A stretch of DNA of 64,000 bases from Dehalobacterium sp040766325 (GTDB lineage: Bacteria > Bacillota > Dehalobacteriia > Dehalobacteriales > Dehalobacteriaceae), in the NCBI GenBank assembly GCA_040766325.1, contig JAXGQR010000004.1, positions 124,001 to 188,000 of the forward strand, given 5' to 3'. Shown in pieces: positions 17,847 to 27,921 of the stretch. The notes below the pieces were generated by a model. That model was given only the letters and a program-made list of their open reading frames with translations. It was not told where the DNA came from and did no database searches. Within the stretch, counting starts at the first letter, position 1; each line of letters begins with the position of its first letter. The position numbers and the translations under genes were made by a program.

Positions 17847-19930
17847 CTATGAAAAATTCCGTTCAAAACAACTAAAAAGGCGTTGGATTATCGTTTCAAT
17901 ATCTCTAAAGGTCAAATCACAGTCGCTTAGTTGGCCGTCATCCACTTTGCTCTTCACAAGTTCCCGTACCTTCGCCTCAATCAGACTCTTGCTGGGTTTT
18001 TCCATGGCCTGGACTGCTGCTTGAACACTATCCGCCAGCATAATTATGGCCACTTCTTTGCTCTGAGGCTTGGGGCTTGATAGCGAAAATCAGATTCCAA
18101 AATACCCTCCGCCTTATCTCCTTCCTTCGCTTTATGATAAAAATAGGAAACCAAGCTATTGCCATGGTGCTGTTCAATAATGTCCAAGATCAAACGAGGA
18201 AACCGGTGCTCCTTGGCCAGTTCAACTCCATCTTTCACGTGGGAGATAATAATTAAAGTGCTTAGTGTCGGAGTAATTTTGTCATGGGGATTTTCTGCTG
18301 CCGGTTGATTTTCAGTAAAAAAATACGGTCTTTTAAGCTTTCCGATATCATGATAATAAGAACCTACCCGGACCAAAAGGGAATCGGCACCGATAGCATC
18401 GGCGGCGGCTTCCCCCAGGTTGCCCACTAAAATACTATGATTATATGTGCCCGGTGCTTCCATCATCAGTCTTTTCATTAATGGATGGCTAGGGCTGGAA
18501 AGCTCCAAGAGTCGCACAGAGGTTGTAATACCAAAAGCCGATTCCAAAAATGGCAGAGTTCCAATGGTCAAGATAGATGCCAAGATACCATTTAGAATTC
18601 CCATGGAGGCTCCTAAGCCAATCACAGGTGGCGATTGATTCCAGATTAAACCTAAAGCGATCACCGTTAAGGCACTGATCAAACCGATATCGATGCTGAC
18701 TCGCGCCAATTGAGATCTTTGACTGAGCCCCGCAACGCGATAAATAGCGATCAACCCGCCGATTATAGCTACAGTGCTATAGACCATTTGACCGTTGGTC
18801 ATTACGCCCAAATAAAGACCGAGTAGAACCGTAATCAGGGAAGCAATGCGCACATCCATTAAGATAGCGGCTAACATGGAACAAGCGGCAACAGGAACGG
18901 CATAGATAATCTGGGCTGCAATTTCCGGCTTGTCCGAAATTTGAATGGAGGTGAAAATTTTAGCAATAATTAAAGTCACATTAAGCAAAAGTCCAATCAG
19001 AATAATGTTGGATTCTTTTCTTTGAATACTGGGTCGATAGCTATTAATATAGTAGATCAGGACACCATAAGTGATAATAACAAAGCCCAATAAACCAACA
19101 AAGATTAATGCCGAAGTTCCTTCCCTCTGCAGACCTAAATGCTGCAGCACTTCAATCTGCTCTGCCGTTACAGCGGTTCCTTTTTCTACTAATTTTTCTC
19201 CCGGTCTTACTGTGACCTGAACCGGTTCCACCTGGGCAATTTTATGTTCTACCTCTTCGGCTGTGGCCACCGGATCATAGATCAGATTAGGCTCAAGCTT
19301 GATCTGGTTTACCATCCCGGTCAAAAAAATCTTATAAACATTGTTAATATTAAGCGTGGCAATATTGGCAAGAATTCTTTCTTGTACTTCGTTCAGTTGT
19401 TCTTCTTTGACTTTTTCTGCCATAGATTGCTCAATAATCTCAACGATCTTCGCCTCCAGTCCCTTGACGTCGGCTGCATCTGCCCGCAGCAAGGTTCCTG
19501 CTTGCTCGGCAGTTAAGGTTTCTCCTAAAAGAGATTGAAGCTGATCTTCTTGTACCGCTACTCCCAAAGTCTGATTGCTCCGGATACTTTGAAATTTATT
19601 AAAGAACGCCTTAATCTCTTCGATTATGCGCGAGACCGCCTGCGGATCGTCCCGATAAATCTGCGTTATTCCCTGAGCTGCACTTTTACGCGCTTCCTCG
19701 GTTCTAATTTCACTGGTAATGGTAACCGTACTTCCGCTATAAAAAATATCTCTGGAGGCAATTTCCCCCTCCTCGAGAACCTCTTGATCCGGCAAAAAGC
19801 CCATGCTCAAAATCAAGAAACTTAATAAGAAAAACATGGCCCATAAGAGAAGACGGCGAGCAGTATTATTTTTGAAAAATCTTACAAAGGGCAGGGGTGC
19901 AAAACCTTTTAAGTCTTGTCCCTTAGGCAT
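17847..19930 (-). pseudogene. pgpH: PgpH/YqfF-type membrane HD phosphohydrolase, one frameshift
   Basis: The domain order is that of c-di-AMP phosphodiesterase PgpH: an N-terminal helix, an extracytoplasmic 7TMR-HDED domain, seven membrane helices (about 270-460), then a cytosolic HD domain. In the HD domain, 'APGTYNHSILVGNLGEAAADAIG' is followed by 'YHDIGKLKRPYFF' with the HD pair. The frame breaks at about 18072-18076, after ESDFRYQ. One missing base in a G run restores GPKPQSKEVAIIMLADSV in the next frame, which runs to a TAG stop. It could be a sequencing error, since c-di-AMP turnover is usually important. ATG 19930 follows AAGGAG. Confidence 0.9.
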
Positions 19931-19949
19931 AGCAATCACTCCTTAGGAG

Positions 19950-20906
19950 TCATATCCCACTTTTTTCATAAGCGAGAATAATTTTCTGCACCAATGGATG
20001 ACGTACCACATCTGCTTGGGTTAAATAACAAAAATCAATCCCTGAAATTTCCTGTAATATTTTTTGCACGTGCATCAACCCGGATTGCTGTCCTCGAGGC
20101 AAATCCACCTGAGTAATATCACCGGTGACCACGGCACGAGAACCAAACCCGATTCTGGTTAAAAACATTTTCATCTGCTGGGGAGTGGTATTCTGAGCTT
20201 CATCCAAAATAATAAAAGCATCATCTAAGGTGCGTCCCCGCATATAAGCCAGAGGTGCAACTTCGATGGTATTTTTCTCCATTAGTTTTTGCGCGGTATC
20301 CATGCCCAAGGTATCATACAAACTATCATAGAGAGGCCTTAAGTATGGATCCACCTTATCTTGTAGATCTCCGGGCAGAAACCCTAAATTTTCTCCCGCT
20401 TCCACAGCAGGCCTGGTTAGAATAATCCTTTTTACCTCTTTATTTTTTAAGGCAACGACAGCCATCACCACAGCCAAATATGTCTTGCCCGTACCGGCCG
20501 GACCAATGCCAAAAACAAGGCCGTTTTTTCTGATCGACTGAATATATTGGTACTGTCCCCAGGTTTTAGCTTTTATTTGTTTTCCCCGAGACGTGACATA
20601 AATATTTTCCGTTAATTTTTCGGCGATTTGTCTCTGATCCTGAGCCATTACACTTAAAGCATAATTTATCGCCGGCGGAGTAATCACAACACCTGCTCGG
20701 GCTAAGGTCAAAAGATGTTCAAAAACCCGTTGTGCCTGATCCAATTCTTCAGGAGATCCGGTGAGAATAACTTGATCTCCCCGCACCACAATCCCTGCCT
20801 GAAGATTTTTCTCCAAAATGCTCAAGTTTTCATCTCTTTGACCCAACAAATTTGCCGCAATCCCATTGCTGCCAATTGTAATCCTTCGTTCTGCACGTAA
20901 TGTCAA
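19950..20906 (-). CDS. phoH: PhoH-family ATPase
   Basis: The 318 residues form a PhoH-like (YbeZ) ATPase. Walker A is GPAGTGKTYLAV (about 140-151), Walker B region 'DDAFIILDEAQNTTPQQMKMF', then 'GFGSRAVVTGDITQVDLP'. The N-terminus is KH-like (about 1-70). The partner of YbeY in RNA metabolism is encoded two genes downstream. The start is TTG with GGGAGGG 8 bases upstream. Confidence 0.96.
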   Translation of the reverse strand: MTLRAERRITIGSNGIAANLLGQRDENLSILEKNLQAGIVVRGDQVILTGSPEELDQAQRVFEHLLTLARAGVVITPPAINYALSVMAQDQRQIAEKLTENIYVTSRGKQIKAKTWGQYQYIQSIRKNGLVFGIGPAGTGKTYLAVVMAVVALKNKEVKRIILTRPAVEAGENLGFLPGDLQDKVDPYLRPLYDSLYDTLGMDTAQKLMEKNTIEVAPLAYMRGRTLDDAFIILDEAQNTTPQQMKMFLTRIGFGSRAVVTGDITQVDLPRGQQSGLMHVQKILQEISGIDFCYLTQADVVRHPLVQKIILAYEKSGI

Positions 20907-20967
20907 AAAACAAATCCCTCCCGGATAAAATTTGGTAAATCACTTCATTATACATTTTTTTTTATTA

Positions 20968-22194
20968 TTACTCAATGGCAAGAAATTTCCCAATGTCCTC
21001 TTCCGTTTCAATAACTACAAAAACCCTCTGCACCCCATCCTGCCCTTCTTCCAGGGGTTTAATTTCCTGATTGACGATTTGTGCTCGAGGGGAAATCTGT
21101 TGCTGCACCATAAAGAGAGCCTTTTGTATAGCTTGGCTCCGGGCACCCTCGGTACCCCATTTTTTTTCTATGATTTCCCCTTCATAATATGTGGTGATGA
21201 TCATCTCAAGGGGCGAGCCTTTTCCCCCGAACCAATTGATTTTTTTGCTTGCAACCTTTTCTTCACCAATAGAATAAGGACTTTCTTGATCACCCCATAT
21301 TTTTAGCTCATAATCGCCCCATTTAAAGGTCAAAGAACGGGCCCTTTTCCCCGTAAGTTTTGCTTCCTTTTCCACCTTGGGACATTCACCATACCCCCGA
21401 TACCAGACTTTGGCCCGGACAATACCGTCCGCTTTTACCAACTCCGGCTCGGTTTCGATGGAGGCGGACTGAGGGACCGCATCTCCTGCTTCCGGCAATA
21501 TTAAACCGGAAATTAATACTTCTCCTTTGGAAACCGTATCCCCCACTGCAATCCGTGCTTGACCACGCATCACCAATATTTCCGTAATCATCCCATCCTT
21601 AAAAGCCACAATATTTCCGGGAGTTTTATCCCTTTCCCCCGGTTCCGGTAATACCTTTTCGACGATTTCAATTTCTACCTTGGTCCCCTGAGCTCTAACA
21701 TCCACCCAGGATAGTTGGGGCAGTTGATTCATTAAGTATTTTTCCGTCTCGGTAAAATCCACCATCCATTTGGGACGTCCCACCATTAAGCCTTTTTCTT
21801 GGGCCAAGCGTTTTACCGTTTCAGAACTCACATATCTCATCGGTTCCTGGCTGGTGACATCAATAAATAAAACAAAAGAGGAAAGAAAGTATAAACTGAT
21901 CAAAAACAGGACCCCACCGACGGCCATGGATTTTCTCTTTTTAAGAGTCTTTAAGCGAAAGGGCAGGCCGGCTCGTTCTACAATACGAAAGGTACAACGA
22001 CTCTTACGGGCTACATGCCTTAACGGCTTAATCGCAGTTAAATGAACCCGAGCATCAACCGTACCATCCTTCTTTCGCCGGATATCCCAAATATTCATGC
22101 CTCTCTGCAGGGCTATATTGAGAAAGCGTTCTACCCCTTCTCCTTTGATGTTAATGGTGATATAACCTAATAAATAATTTAAAAGCTTTTTCAC
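20968..22194 (-). CDS. yqfD: Sporulation protein YqfD
   Basis: The 408-residue protein has one membrane helix at about residues 90-112, after a basic N-terminal domain ('GEGVERFLNIALQRGMNIWD'). A large extracytoplasmic part follows ('LPQLSWVDVRAQGTKVEIEI', 'VSKGEVLISGLI'). YqfD is a mother-cell (stage IV) sporulation protein. The start is GTG with TAGGAG upstream. It follows yqfC by 11 bp. This is good evidence that the organism forms spores or descends from a spore former. Confidence 0.93.
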   Translation of the reverse strand: MKKLLNYLLGYITINIKGEGVERFLNIALQRGMNIWDIRRKKDGTVDARVHLTAIKPLRHVARKSRCTFRIVERAGLPFRLKTLKKRKSMAVGGVLFLISLYFLSSFVLFIDVTSQEPMRYVSSETVKRLAQEKGLMVGRPKWMVDFTETEKYLMNQLPQLSWVDVRAQGTKVEIEIVEKVLPEPGERDKTPGNIVAFKDGMITEILVMRGQARIAVGDTVSKGEVLISGLILPEAGDAVPQSASIETEPELVKADGIVRAKVWYRGYGECPKVEKEAKLTGKRARSLTFKWGDYELKIWGDQESPYSIGEEKVASKKINWFGGKGSPLEMIITTYYEGEIIEKKWGTEGARSQAIQKALFMVQQQISPRAQIVNQEIKPLEEGQDGVQRVFVVIETEEDIGKFLAIE

Positions 22195-22205
22195 GGCGGT
22201 CTCTC

Positions 22206-22511
22206 CTAACCGGTAATTTTTATTTCCAGACGGTCGATCTCCCCGTTGATCATGATTTCATCTAATTGCACATTCCTTAAAACCAGGTTTCTTCCCATGA
22301 TTTCCAGATAGCCTCTGGTTACGGCTATTCTGATTTTGTTTTCGCCGTACTCCACAATTCCTTTATGATTTTCTATGTTTAATTGGAGATTGCCCAGCAT
22401 GATAATGCGCGGCAAATTTAACGCGATATCCGTGGGGATCTCCAGGACATTAACAAAAGCACTTTTAAATTTGGCCTGATAATTTTGCAATAATTGCTGC
22501 TTCTTTTTCAT
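22206..22511 (-). CDS. yqfC: Sporulation protein YqfC
   Basis: The 101-residue YabP/YqfC-family protein contains 'LEIPTDIALNLPRIIMLGNL' and the short beta-rich repeat 'RNLVLRNVQLDEIMINGEI'. It is usually made in the mother cell and always sits upstream of yqfD. It ends with TAG; a second stop lies four codons later, inside the yqfD Shine-Dalgarno region. Confidence 0.93.
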   Translation of the reverse strand: MKKKQQLLQNYQAKFKSAFVNVLEIPTDIALNLPRIIMLGNLQLNIENHKGIVEYGENKIRIAVTRGYLEIMGRNLVLRNVQLDEIMINGEIDRLEIKITG

Positions 22512-22565
22512 TTTGGCGTCTCCCCTTTCTTATCATCAATTTATTCCAAAGAAAGGCAAGATATG

Positions 22566-22594
22566 AAAAAAGCACAACAGATGTTGTGCTTTTT
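22566..22594 (-). terminator. Rho-independent terminator after argA
   Basis: The stem AAAAGCACAACA/TGTTGTGCTTTT has a 2-4 base loop, followed by T residues on the minus strand. It sits 10 bp after the argA stop. Confidence 0.8.
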
Positions 22595-22603
22595 GTGTAC
22601 TCA

Positions 22604-23062
22604 TTAATCCTCTAAAATTTTCAATACCGCCTGCTCATCACAATCAGGAAATTTGGGGCAGTTAATGCATTCTTTCCAGACCTTTTGGGGTAAGATACTG
22701 TTTTCTACTTCCTGAAAACCGCATTTTACAAAAAATCCTGGTTGATAAGTCAAGGCAAATAATTGAGGTAAGCCCAGCCCACGTGCTTCCTCTTCCAATA
22801 ACTCTATGATGCGGCGACCAATACCTTGTTTTACATAGGCAGGATCAATGGCCAAAGCCCGAATTTCCCCTAAATCATGCCACATAATGTGTAATCCCCC
22901 CACGCCAACCACATTACCCTCGTCTTCTGCGATTAAATACTCTCGTAAATTTTCATATATGGAGCTACGTGATCGCGCCAGCATTAAACCTTTGTTTGCA
23001 TAATCATTTATTAAACCATGGATCGCTTCTACATCGGCCATTTTTGCTTTTCTATATATCAT
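22604..23062 (-). CDS. argA: N-acetyltransferase, short ArgA type (N-acetylglutamate synthase)
   Basis: This single-domain GNAT protein has about 152 residues. The acetyl-CoA loop is 'YVKQGIGRRIIELLEEEARG' (Q/RxxGxG/A), and 'LFALTYQPGFFVKCGFQEVE' plus 'LPQKVWKECINCPKFPDCDE' match the short ArgA family of Clostridia. It would acetylate glutamate for arginine synthesis. The window also encodes a bifunctional-type ArgJ, so this may be an anaplerotic enzyme. The ATG at 23062 has AGGAG 11 bases upstream. It is about 30 kb from argCJBD. Confidence 0.8.
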   Translation of the reverse strand: MIYRKAKMADVEAIHGLINDYANKGLMLARSRSSIYENLREYLIAEDEGNVVGVGGLHIMWHDLGEIRALAIDPAYVKQGIGRRIIELLEEEARGLGLPQLFALTYQPGFFVKCGFQEVENSILPQKVWKECINCPKFPDCDEQAVLKILED

Positions 23063-23207
23063 TATTTTAATTACTCCTCTCAGAACAAATACAGTTATTA
23101 TATCACTCTCTTTATAGATCATCAATATTTTATTTTTCTGATAAAATGACTTTTCTCAGCCAATTTGATAAAATTAAATTAATATATATGGTTTAGGAGG
23201 TTTTAAC

Positions 23208-23756
23208 ATGATACTGTTTGAAAAGAAGGGCAAAGATAATACTTTGGAAACCGTGGAAAATGCTATCAAGAAAGCAAAGGCAGCAGGGATCAAGCACTTG
23301 GTGGTGGCATCAAATACCGGCAATACGGTTAAACAATTTATCGGTTCCGGTCTCAATATCGTGTGTGTCTCCCATCATGTGGGGTTTCGTAATCCCGGCG
23401 AAGATGAACTATCTCAGGAAACCCGGCTTATGTTACAAAAAGAAGGGATTAAGGTTTTAACAACCACCCATCTTCTGGCGGGTGTAGACAGAGCTTTGCG
23501 TTTAAAGCATCAGGGAGTATATCCTGCAGAAATTATTGCCGATACTCTACGCATGTTCGGACAAGGAGCTAAAGTGTGCGTAGAAATATCTGTTATGGCC
23601 CTCGATGCCGGGCTGATTCCTTACGGGGAGGAAATTATCGCGGTAGGAGGCACCGGATCGGGCGCAGATACGGCAATAGTCCTCACACCGGCACACAGTA
23701 CCCATATATTTCAGACTAACATTAAAGAAATTATTTGCATGCCCCGCGGTCATTAA
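23208..23756 (+). CDS. Stand-alone pyruvate kinase C-terminal (alpha/beta) domain protein
   Basis: The 182 residues match the PK_C domain alone, without the catalytic barrel: 'GIKHLVVASNTGNTVKQFI', 'GLNIVCVSHHVGF', and a C-terminal 'GTGSGADTAIVLTPAHS'. In pyruvate kinase this domain binds the allosteric effector. Free-standing copies occur in many anaerobes and have no defined function. RBS GGAGG, 7 bases upstream. It is monocistronic, with its own terminator. Confidence 0.88.
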   Translation: MILFEKKGKDNTLETVENAIKKAKAAGIKHLVVASNTGNTVKQFIGSGLNIVCVSHHVGFRNPGEDELSQETRLMLQKEGIKVLTTTHLLAGVDRALRLKHQGVYPAEIIADTLRMFGQGAKVCVEISVMALDAGLIPYGEEIIAVGGTGSGADTAIVLTPAHSTHIFQTNIKEIICMPRGH

Positions 23757-23763
23757 CAAAAAT

Positions 23764-23800
23764 AAAAAAGCCGAAGCGATTTTTTCCTCCGGCTTTTTTT
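23764..23800 (+). terminator. Terminator after the PK_C-domain gene
   Basis: A 10-bp stem AAAAAAGCCG/CGGCTTTTTT is followed by T. It can also serve the convergent FeS gene. Confidence 0.75.
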
Positions 23801-23834
23801 ATTAAATTTATCTGCACCGCATCAGAGCGGTTGA

Positions 23835-24575
23835 TTACCTGATGTTTCCATCTAAACCGATAGTTACTTCACGGTAGGGGACAATCTTTTGCGTATTTAA
23901 CATTGCCTGTTTCACTGCATGGACGATACCGCCACAGCAAGGAACCTCCATTCTAACCACCGTAATACTCTTAATATCATTCCCTGCCAATATCTCGGTC
24001 AGTTTATCAATATAATACTGATTATCATCCAACTTGGGACAACCGATGACCACAGTATGATCTTTGATAAAATCTCGATGAAAATCCCCATAGGAAAAAG
24101 CGGTACAATCGGCGGCTACCAAAAGGTTGGCGCCACGTAAATAATCGGCTTGGGGATTGACCAGTTTCAACTGTACCGGCCATTGAGTCAGTTCCGAAGG
24201 TCTGGCATCGGATGTATCCGCAACCGCTGCCGTGACAGGAGCTGTTGTTTTCTCTCTTTTAATCATTTTGGCCATAGTGCCGGGACATCCGCAAGGCAGT
24301 TTAGGTTCATCTGCTTTTTTATTCTTCTCTTTTTCCTTTTTCAAGGCCTGCACCGCATCATCATCATAGGGATCCGCTTCTCTTTCAATCATATGAATGG
24401 CGTCTTGAGGACATGCGGGTAAACAATCCCCCAAACCGTCACAATATTTATCGCTGATTAAACGGGCTTTCCCGTCTACAATCGCTATCGCGCCTTCATG
24501 ACAGGCGGTAGCACATAATCCACAACCGTCACATTTTTCTTCATCAATATGAATAATATTTCTTTTCATTTTCAT
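23835..24575 (-). CDS. 4Fe-4S ferredoxin-domain protein, Crp/Fnr-linked
   Basis: The 246 residues start with two clusters of ferredoxin type: CDGCGLCATACHEGAI (about 15-30) and a second, 'CDGLGDCLPACPQDAI'. A charged linker follows (about 75-110), then a C-terminal domain with conserved cysteines (CGCPG; VPCCGG). The family is common in Clostridia and probably handles electrons or senses redox state; the exact role is unknown. It is divergent from a Crp/Fnr regulator at 24681, with a dyad in the shared promoter region, so the regulator probably controls it. RBS GAGGAGG. Confidence 0.8.
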   Translation of the reverse strand: MKMKRNIIHIDEEKCDGCGLCATACHEGAIAIVDGKARLISDKYCDGLGDCLPACPQDAIHMIEREADPYDDDAVQALKKEKEKNKKADEPKLPCGCPGTMAKMIKREKTTAPVTAAVADTSDARPSELTQWPVQLKLVNPQADYLRGANLLVAADCTAFSYGDFHRDFIKDHTVVIGCPKLDDNQYYIDKLTEILAGNDIKSITVVRMEVPCCGGIVHAVKQAMLNTQKIVPYREVTIGLDGNIR

Positions 24576-24635
24576 TTTTTATTTCCTCCTCGTTTAGCTT
24601 TAATCATATTATAAAATAGTTTACAATATATCTAT

Positions 24636-24649
24636 GTAACAGATGTTAC
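24636..24649. promoter_or_regulatory. Dyad operator in the FeS-crp intergenic region
   Basis: GTAAC-AGAT-GTTAC is a perfect 5-bp palindrome with a 4-base centre, the spacing of Crp/Fnr-family operators. It lies 32 bp before the regulator's ATG and 60 bp from the divergent FeS gene. Confidence 0.55.
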
Positions 24650-24680
24650 GGAGAGAAAAACTTTTTAGAAAGGAAATATC

Positions 24681-25361
24681 ATGGTTCAGGATCTATCCGT
24701 TTTACAAAAAAGCCCCCTTTTTGGTACCATCAATACTCATGATATTAAAAAAATGATGGAAAATGCCCCCACAAGAATCGTTACATTTTCCAAAGATGCC
24801 TTAATTGCCGAGGAAGGGGAGAACTGTGATCGCTTAGGGATTATTCTGTCCGGGGAAATCGAAATCCAAAAAATCTACGCTTCAGGCAAAACAGTTACCA
24901 TGGCTCATTTTAAGGAAGGGAATATTTTTGGAGAGGCACTGATCTTTTCAAAGGTGCATCTCTATCCCGGCACCGTGGTCAGCCGCACTCCGGCCCAAAT
25001 CCTTTTTCTGCAAAAAAGCACGATTATCTCCTTATGCCGTAAGCACCCTGAATTTTTGGAAAACTTTTTGAGCCTTTTATCGGAACGAATCTTAATGCTG
25101 AACAAAAAAATCAAAGAGCTTTCCATGGGCACCATCAGACAAAAAATTGCCTATTTTCTCCTGGAGGAATACGAAAAGCAAGGAAACCTTACCATTAAAT
25201 TACCCTTTTCCAAAGAAATCATCGCAGAACATATGGGTATTCAGCGCCCTTCTCTCTCGCGGGAATTAGTCAATATGCGGGAAGAAGGCTGGATCGACAT
25301 GGAAAAAAATATCATTCATATCAAAGATCTCCAACAGCTGACAGATTTTTTGCTTGATTAA
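24681..25361 (+). CDS. Crp/Fnr-family transcriptional regulator
   Basis: The 226-residue protein has an N-terminal cyclic-nucleotide-binding-like beta barrel (about 20-125: 'AEEGENCDRLGIILSGEIEI', 'GNIFGEALIFS'), a long dimer helix and a C-terminal winged helix ('FSKEIIAEHMGIQRPSLSRELVNMREEG', about 175-202). No Fnr-type N-terminal Cys cluster is seen, so it is probably not an oxygen sensor of that kind; the ligand is unknown. HcpR-like or haem/nitrosative-stress regulators are candidates. RBS AAAGGA. A short hairpin (GTGGAG/CTCCAC at about 25391-25408) lies between it and degV. Confidence 0.85.
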   Translation: MVQDLSVLQKSPLFGTINTHDIKKMMENAPTRIVTFSKDALIAEEGENCDRLGIILSGEIEIQKIYASGKTVTMAHFKEGNIFGEALIFSKVHLYPGTVVSRTPAQILFLQKSTIISLCRKHPEFLENFLSLLSERILMLNKKIKELSMGTIRQKIAYFLLEEYEKQGNLTIKLPFSKEIIAEHMGIQRPSLSRELVNMREEGWIDMEKNIIHIKDLQQLTDFLLD

Positions 25362-25418
25362 CATAATTTATTAGTATCTTAGTATCTAGGTGGAGTTTTA
25401 GCTCCACTTCCTCAATCC

Positions 25419-26264
25419 TTATGCCGGATGGAAAGCAATGCCCACAACTCCGGGGCCTGTATGAACTCCAATTACCGGCCCCACTTCTCCAATTTTAAGC
25501 TCTTTAAATTTACCGCTTTTTGTCAGCTCATGAAAAATATATTTGGCCTCTTCCAGAGCATCTCCATGCATCACGATCATCTTTAATCTTTGTTTTTCGG
25601 CTGCTTCTTTGGCCAGCGTCAAAATTTTTTCCAATGATTTTTTGCGGCCACGAACCTTCGCCAAAGTGAAGTATTTACCTTCCTTATTCACAGCAATGAT
25701 CGGTTTTAAATCCAGCAAACTCCCCATGGTGGCAGAAACATAGCCAATCCTACCACCTTTTTTCAAATACTCTAAGGTTTTTACAATGAAAATGACCGAT
25801 AAATTTTCCCTGATTTCATGTACTTTTGCCACAATGGACTCCAAATTCATCCCTTTTTTAATAAAATCGGCCGCTTGTTGTACCAGCAATCCTGTTCCCA
25901 TGGAAATGGATTTGGAATCTATGACTTTAATTTTTATATCGGGAAAGTGTTCGGCGGCTAAGCGTACGGTATTAACAGTTCCGCTTAATCCGCTAGACAG
26001 ATGAATGGAAATAATCTCTTCATAACCTTCCTTAATTAATCGGGCAAAAAAATCCGTCACTTCTCCCACCGAAGGCGTGGATGTGGAGGGTATTTCCTCT
26101 TCTAGTTTGTCATATATCTCCTGGGGCTGAATCTCTACCCTGTCCAAAAACTCTCTGTCCCGATAAACAACTTTTAGGGGCATAACATGAATATTGTTTT
26201 CTTGCACGTAATCTGCCGTTAAGTCACTGGTACTATCCGTAACAAGGGCAATTTTCCTCCCCAT
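25419..26264 (-). CDS. DegV family fatty-acid-binding protein
   Basis: The 281 residues match DegV: 'ALVTDSTSDLTADYVQENNI', 'STSTPSVGEVTDFF', 'ISIHLSSGLSGTVNTVRLAA' and a C-terminal 'GPVIGVHTGPGVVGIAF'. DegV proteins bind a fatty acid (FakB type) and present it to the FakA kinase. No fakA is adjacent. It lies 63 bp downstream of argH on the same strand, and the argH TAG is in frame with this gene's ATG. Confidence 0.93.
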   Translation of the reverse strand: MGRKIALVTDSTSDLTADYVQENNIHVMPLKVVYRDREFLDRVEIQPQEIYDKLEEEIPSTSTPSVGEVTDFFARLIKEGYEEIISIHLSSGLSGTVNTVRLAAEHFPDIKIKVIDSKSISMGTGLLVQQAADFIKKGMNLESIVAKVHEIRENLSVIFIVKTLEYLKKGGRIGYVSATMGSLLDLKPIIAVNKEGKYFTLAKVRGRKKSLEKILTLAKEAAEKQRLKMIVMHGDALEEAKYIFHELTKSGKFKELKIGEVGPVIGVHTGPGVVGIAFHPA

Positions 26265-26327
26265 ACCCTTCCTCCTTAAATAATCATTATTATCTGGAAA
26301 GTTTTTGTCATAAAAACTCCCGATTTT

Positions 26328-27718
26328 CTATTTTAACCAATCATTAATCACTGCCAATTCCTCTCGCCCCAGATCAGCAGCTGCTGCCACTGCCCGAGGT
26401 GCCGGACCTCCCGGTACATCCCTTGCTTCAACGCATTTTTCCGGTGATATTTTTGCAAAGATATCTTGCTCAAATACAGGAGAGAATCCTTTCATTTCGC
26501 TCAAGGTTAATTCTTCAAGGGATTTACCCTCTTGCTCGCAATATAAGACCATTTTTCCTACAATCTCATGGGCTTCACGGAAAGGAACATTTTGGGCCGC
26601 CAGATAATCGGCAGCATCCGTGGCATTAATAAATCCTCCGGTAACTCCTGAACGCATCGCCTGTTTATTGACTTTCATCGTTTTAAGCATCGGGGCAAAT
26701 ACCATAAGACATTTTTTTACCGTATCCACAGCATCAAATAAAGCTTCTTTATCCTCTTGCATATCCTTATTATAAGCTAAGGGAAGGCCTTTTAATACCG
26801 TTAGCAGACCCATTAAATCCCCATAGACCCGGCCCGTTTTACCACGAACCAGTTCCGCTACATCAGGATTCTTCTTCTGAGGCATAATGGAGGAACCGGT
26901 ACTGTAGCCGTCATCTAAGGTGATAAACCTAAACTCATTGCTGGACCAGAGAACGATTTCCTCGGAAAAACGGGAGAGATGCATCATGATTAAAGAAGCA
27001 ACACTGCAAAATTCCACGGCAAAATCCCGATCACTAACCCCATCTAAGCTGTTCATAGTAATTTGGGCAAAGCCTAATTGTTCTTGGACATGGTGCCGAT
27101 CAATGGGAAAGGTGGTCCCGGCCAAAGCACCTGATCCCAGAGGCATTACGTCCACGCGCTTATAGCAATCCTGCAGTCGCTCCAAATCACGGGAAAACAT
27201 TTGAAAATAGGCCATTAAATGATGGGCTAAGGTTATCGGCTGGGCCTTTTGCAGATGAGTATAACCAGGCATTACCGTCGTGAGATGTTGATCCGTCAGA
27301 TCAAGGAGCACTTCCTGTAAAGTAAGCAGAAGTCCGGCCACTTCTTTAATTTCTTTTTTTAAGTATAAACGAATATCCAAAGCAACCTGATCATTTCTAC
27401 TTCGAGCAGTATGAAGCTTTTTGCCCACTTCACCTACTCGTTCCGTGAGAATTTTTTCAATATTCATATGGATATCTTCCGCATCTACCTCAAAGGTCAC
27501 CTGACCCGCTTCAATATCCCGTTGGATAGCTTGTAACCCGCGACCAATTGATCCGCTTCCTCGGTGGTAATAATTCCCTGCTTGCCCAACATTCGTGCAT
27601 GGGCGATGGATCCTTGGATATCCTGGCGATACAATCTTTGATCAAAAGAGATCGAAGAATGAAAATCTTCAACCAAATAATCGGTTTTTTTGGCAAACCG
27701 TCCACCCCATAATTTCAT
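26328..27718 (-). pseudogene. argH: Argininosuccinate lyase, one frameshift
   Basis: It splits argininosuccinate into arginine and fumarate. The N-terminal piece (LWGGRF..., 'SISFDQRLYRQDIQGSIAHARML') breaks at about 27535-27545. One extra T would restore LQAIQRDIEAGQVTFEVDAEDIHMNIE. The remaining 390 residues are intact, with 'HTARSRNDQVALD', 'TVMPGYTHLQKAQPIT' and the signature SSIMPQKKNPD (catalytic Ser loop). Total length is about 464 residues, normal for ArgH. The defect is a one-base change in a TT/TTT run, so error is plausible. ATG 27718 has GGAGG 7 bases upstream. It ends with TAG and is remote from argG. Confidence 0.92.
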
Positions 27719-27921
27719 CATCAAGCCTCCGTATCATCTTCATTTTCTCAAAAAATGCAGAAAAACCTCTATGCCCTTGTAGTATATCAAATTTATTATC
27801 TAATTAAAATAATTGTGTTTTATTAAGATTATCTCAATTGCTGTCGAACAAAAAGGATTTATCTTTTTTATCGCGAAAATGGGAGATAATAATATCAAAA
27901 TATTTAGGGGAGGGAAATTAC

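Noticed and set aside
25419..27718. ArgH-DegV fusion through amber readthrough
   Set aside because: The TAG of argH is in frame with DegV without another stop, but DegV has its own ATG with AGGAGG and no known ArgH-DegV fusion supports this. It is kept only as a note on UAG use.
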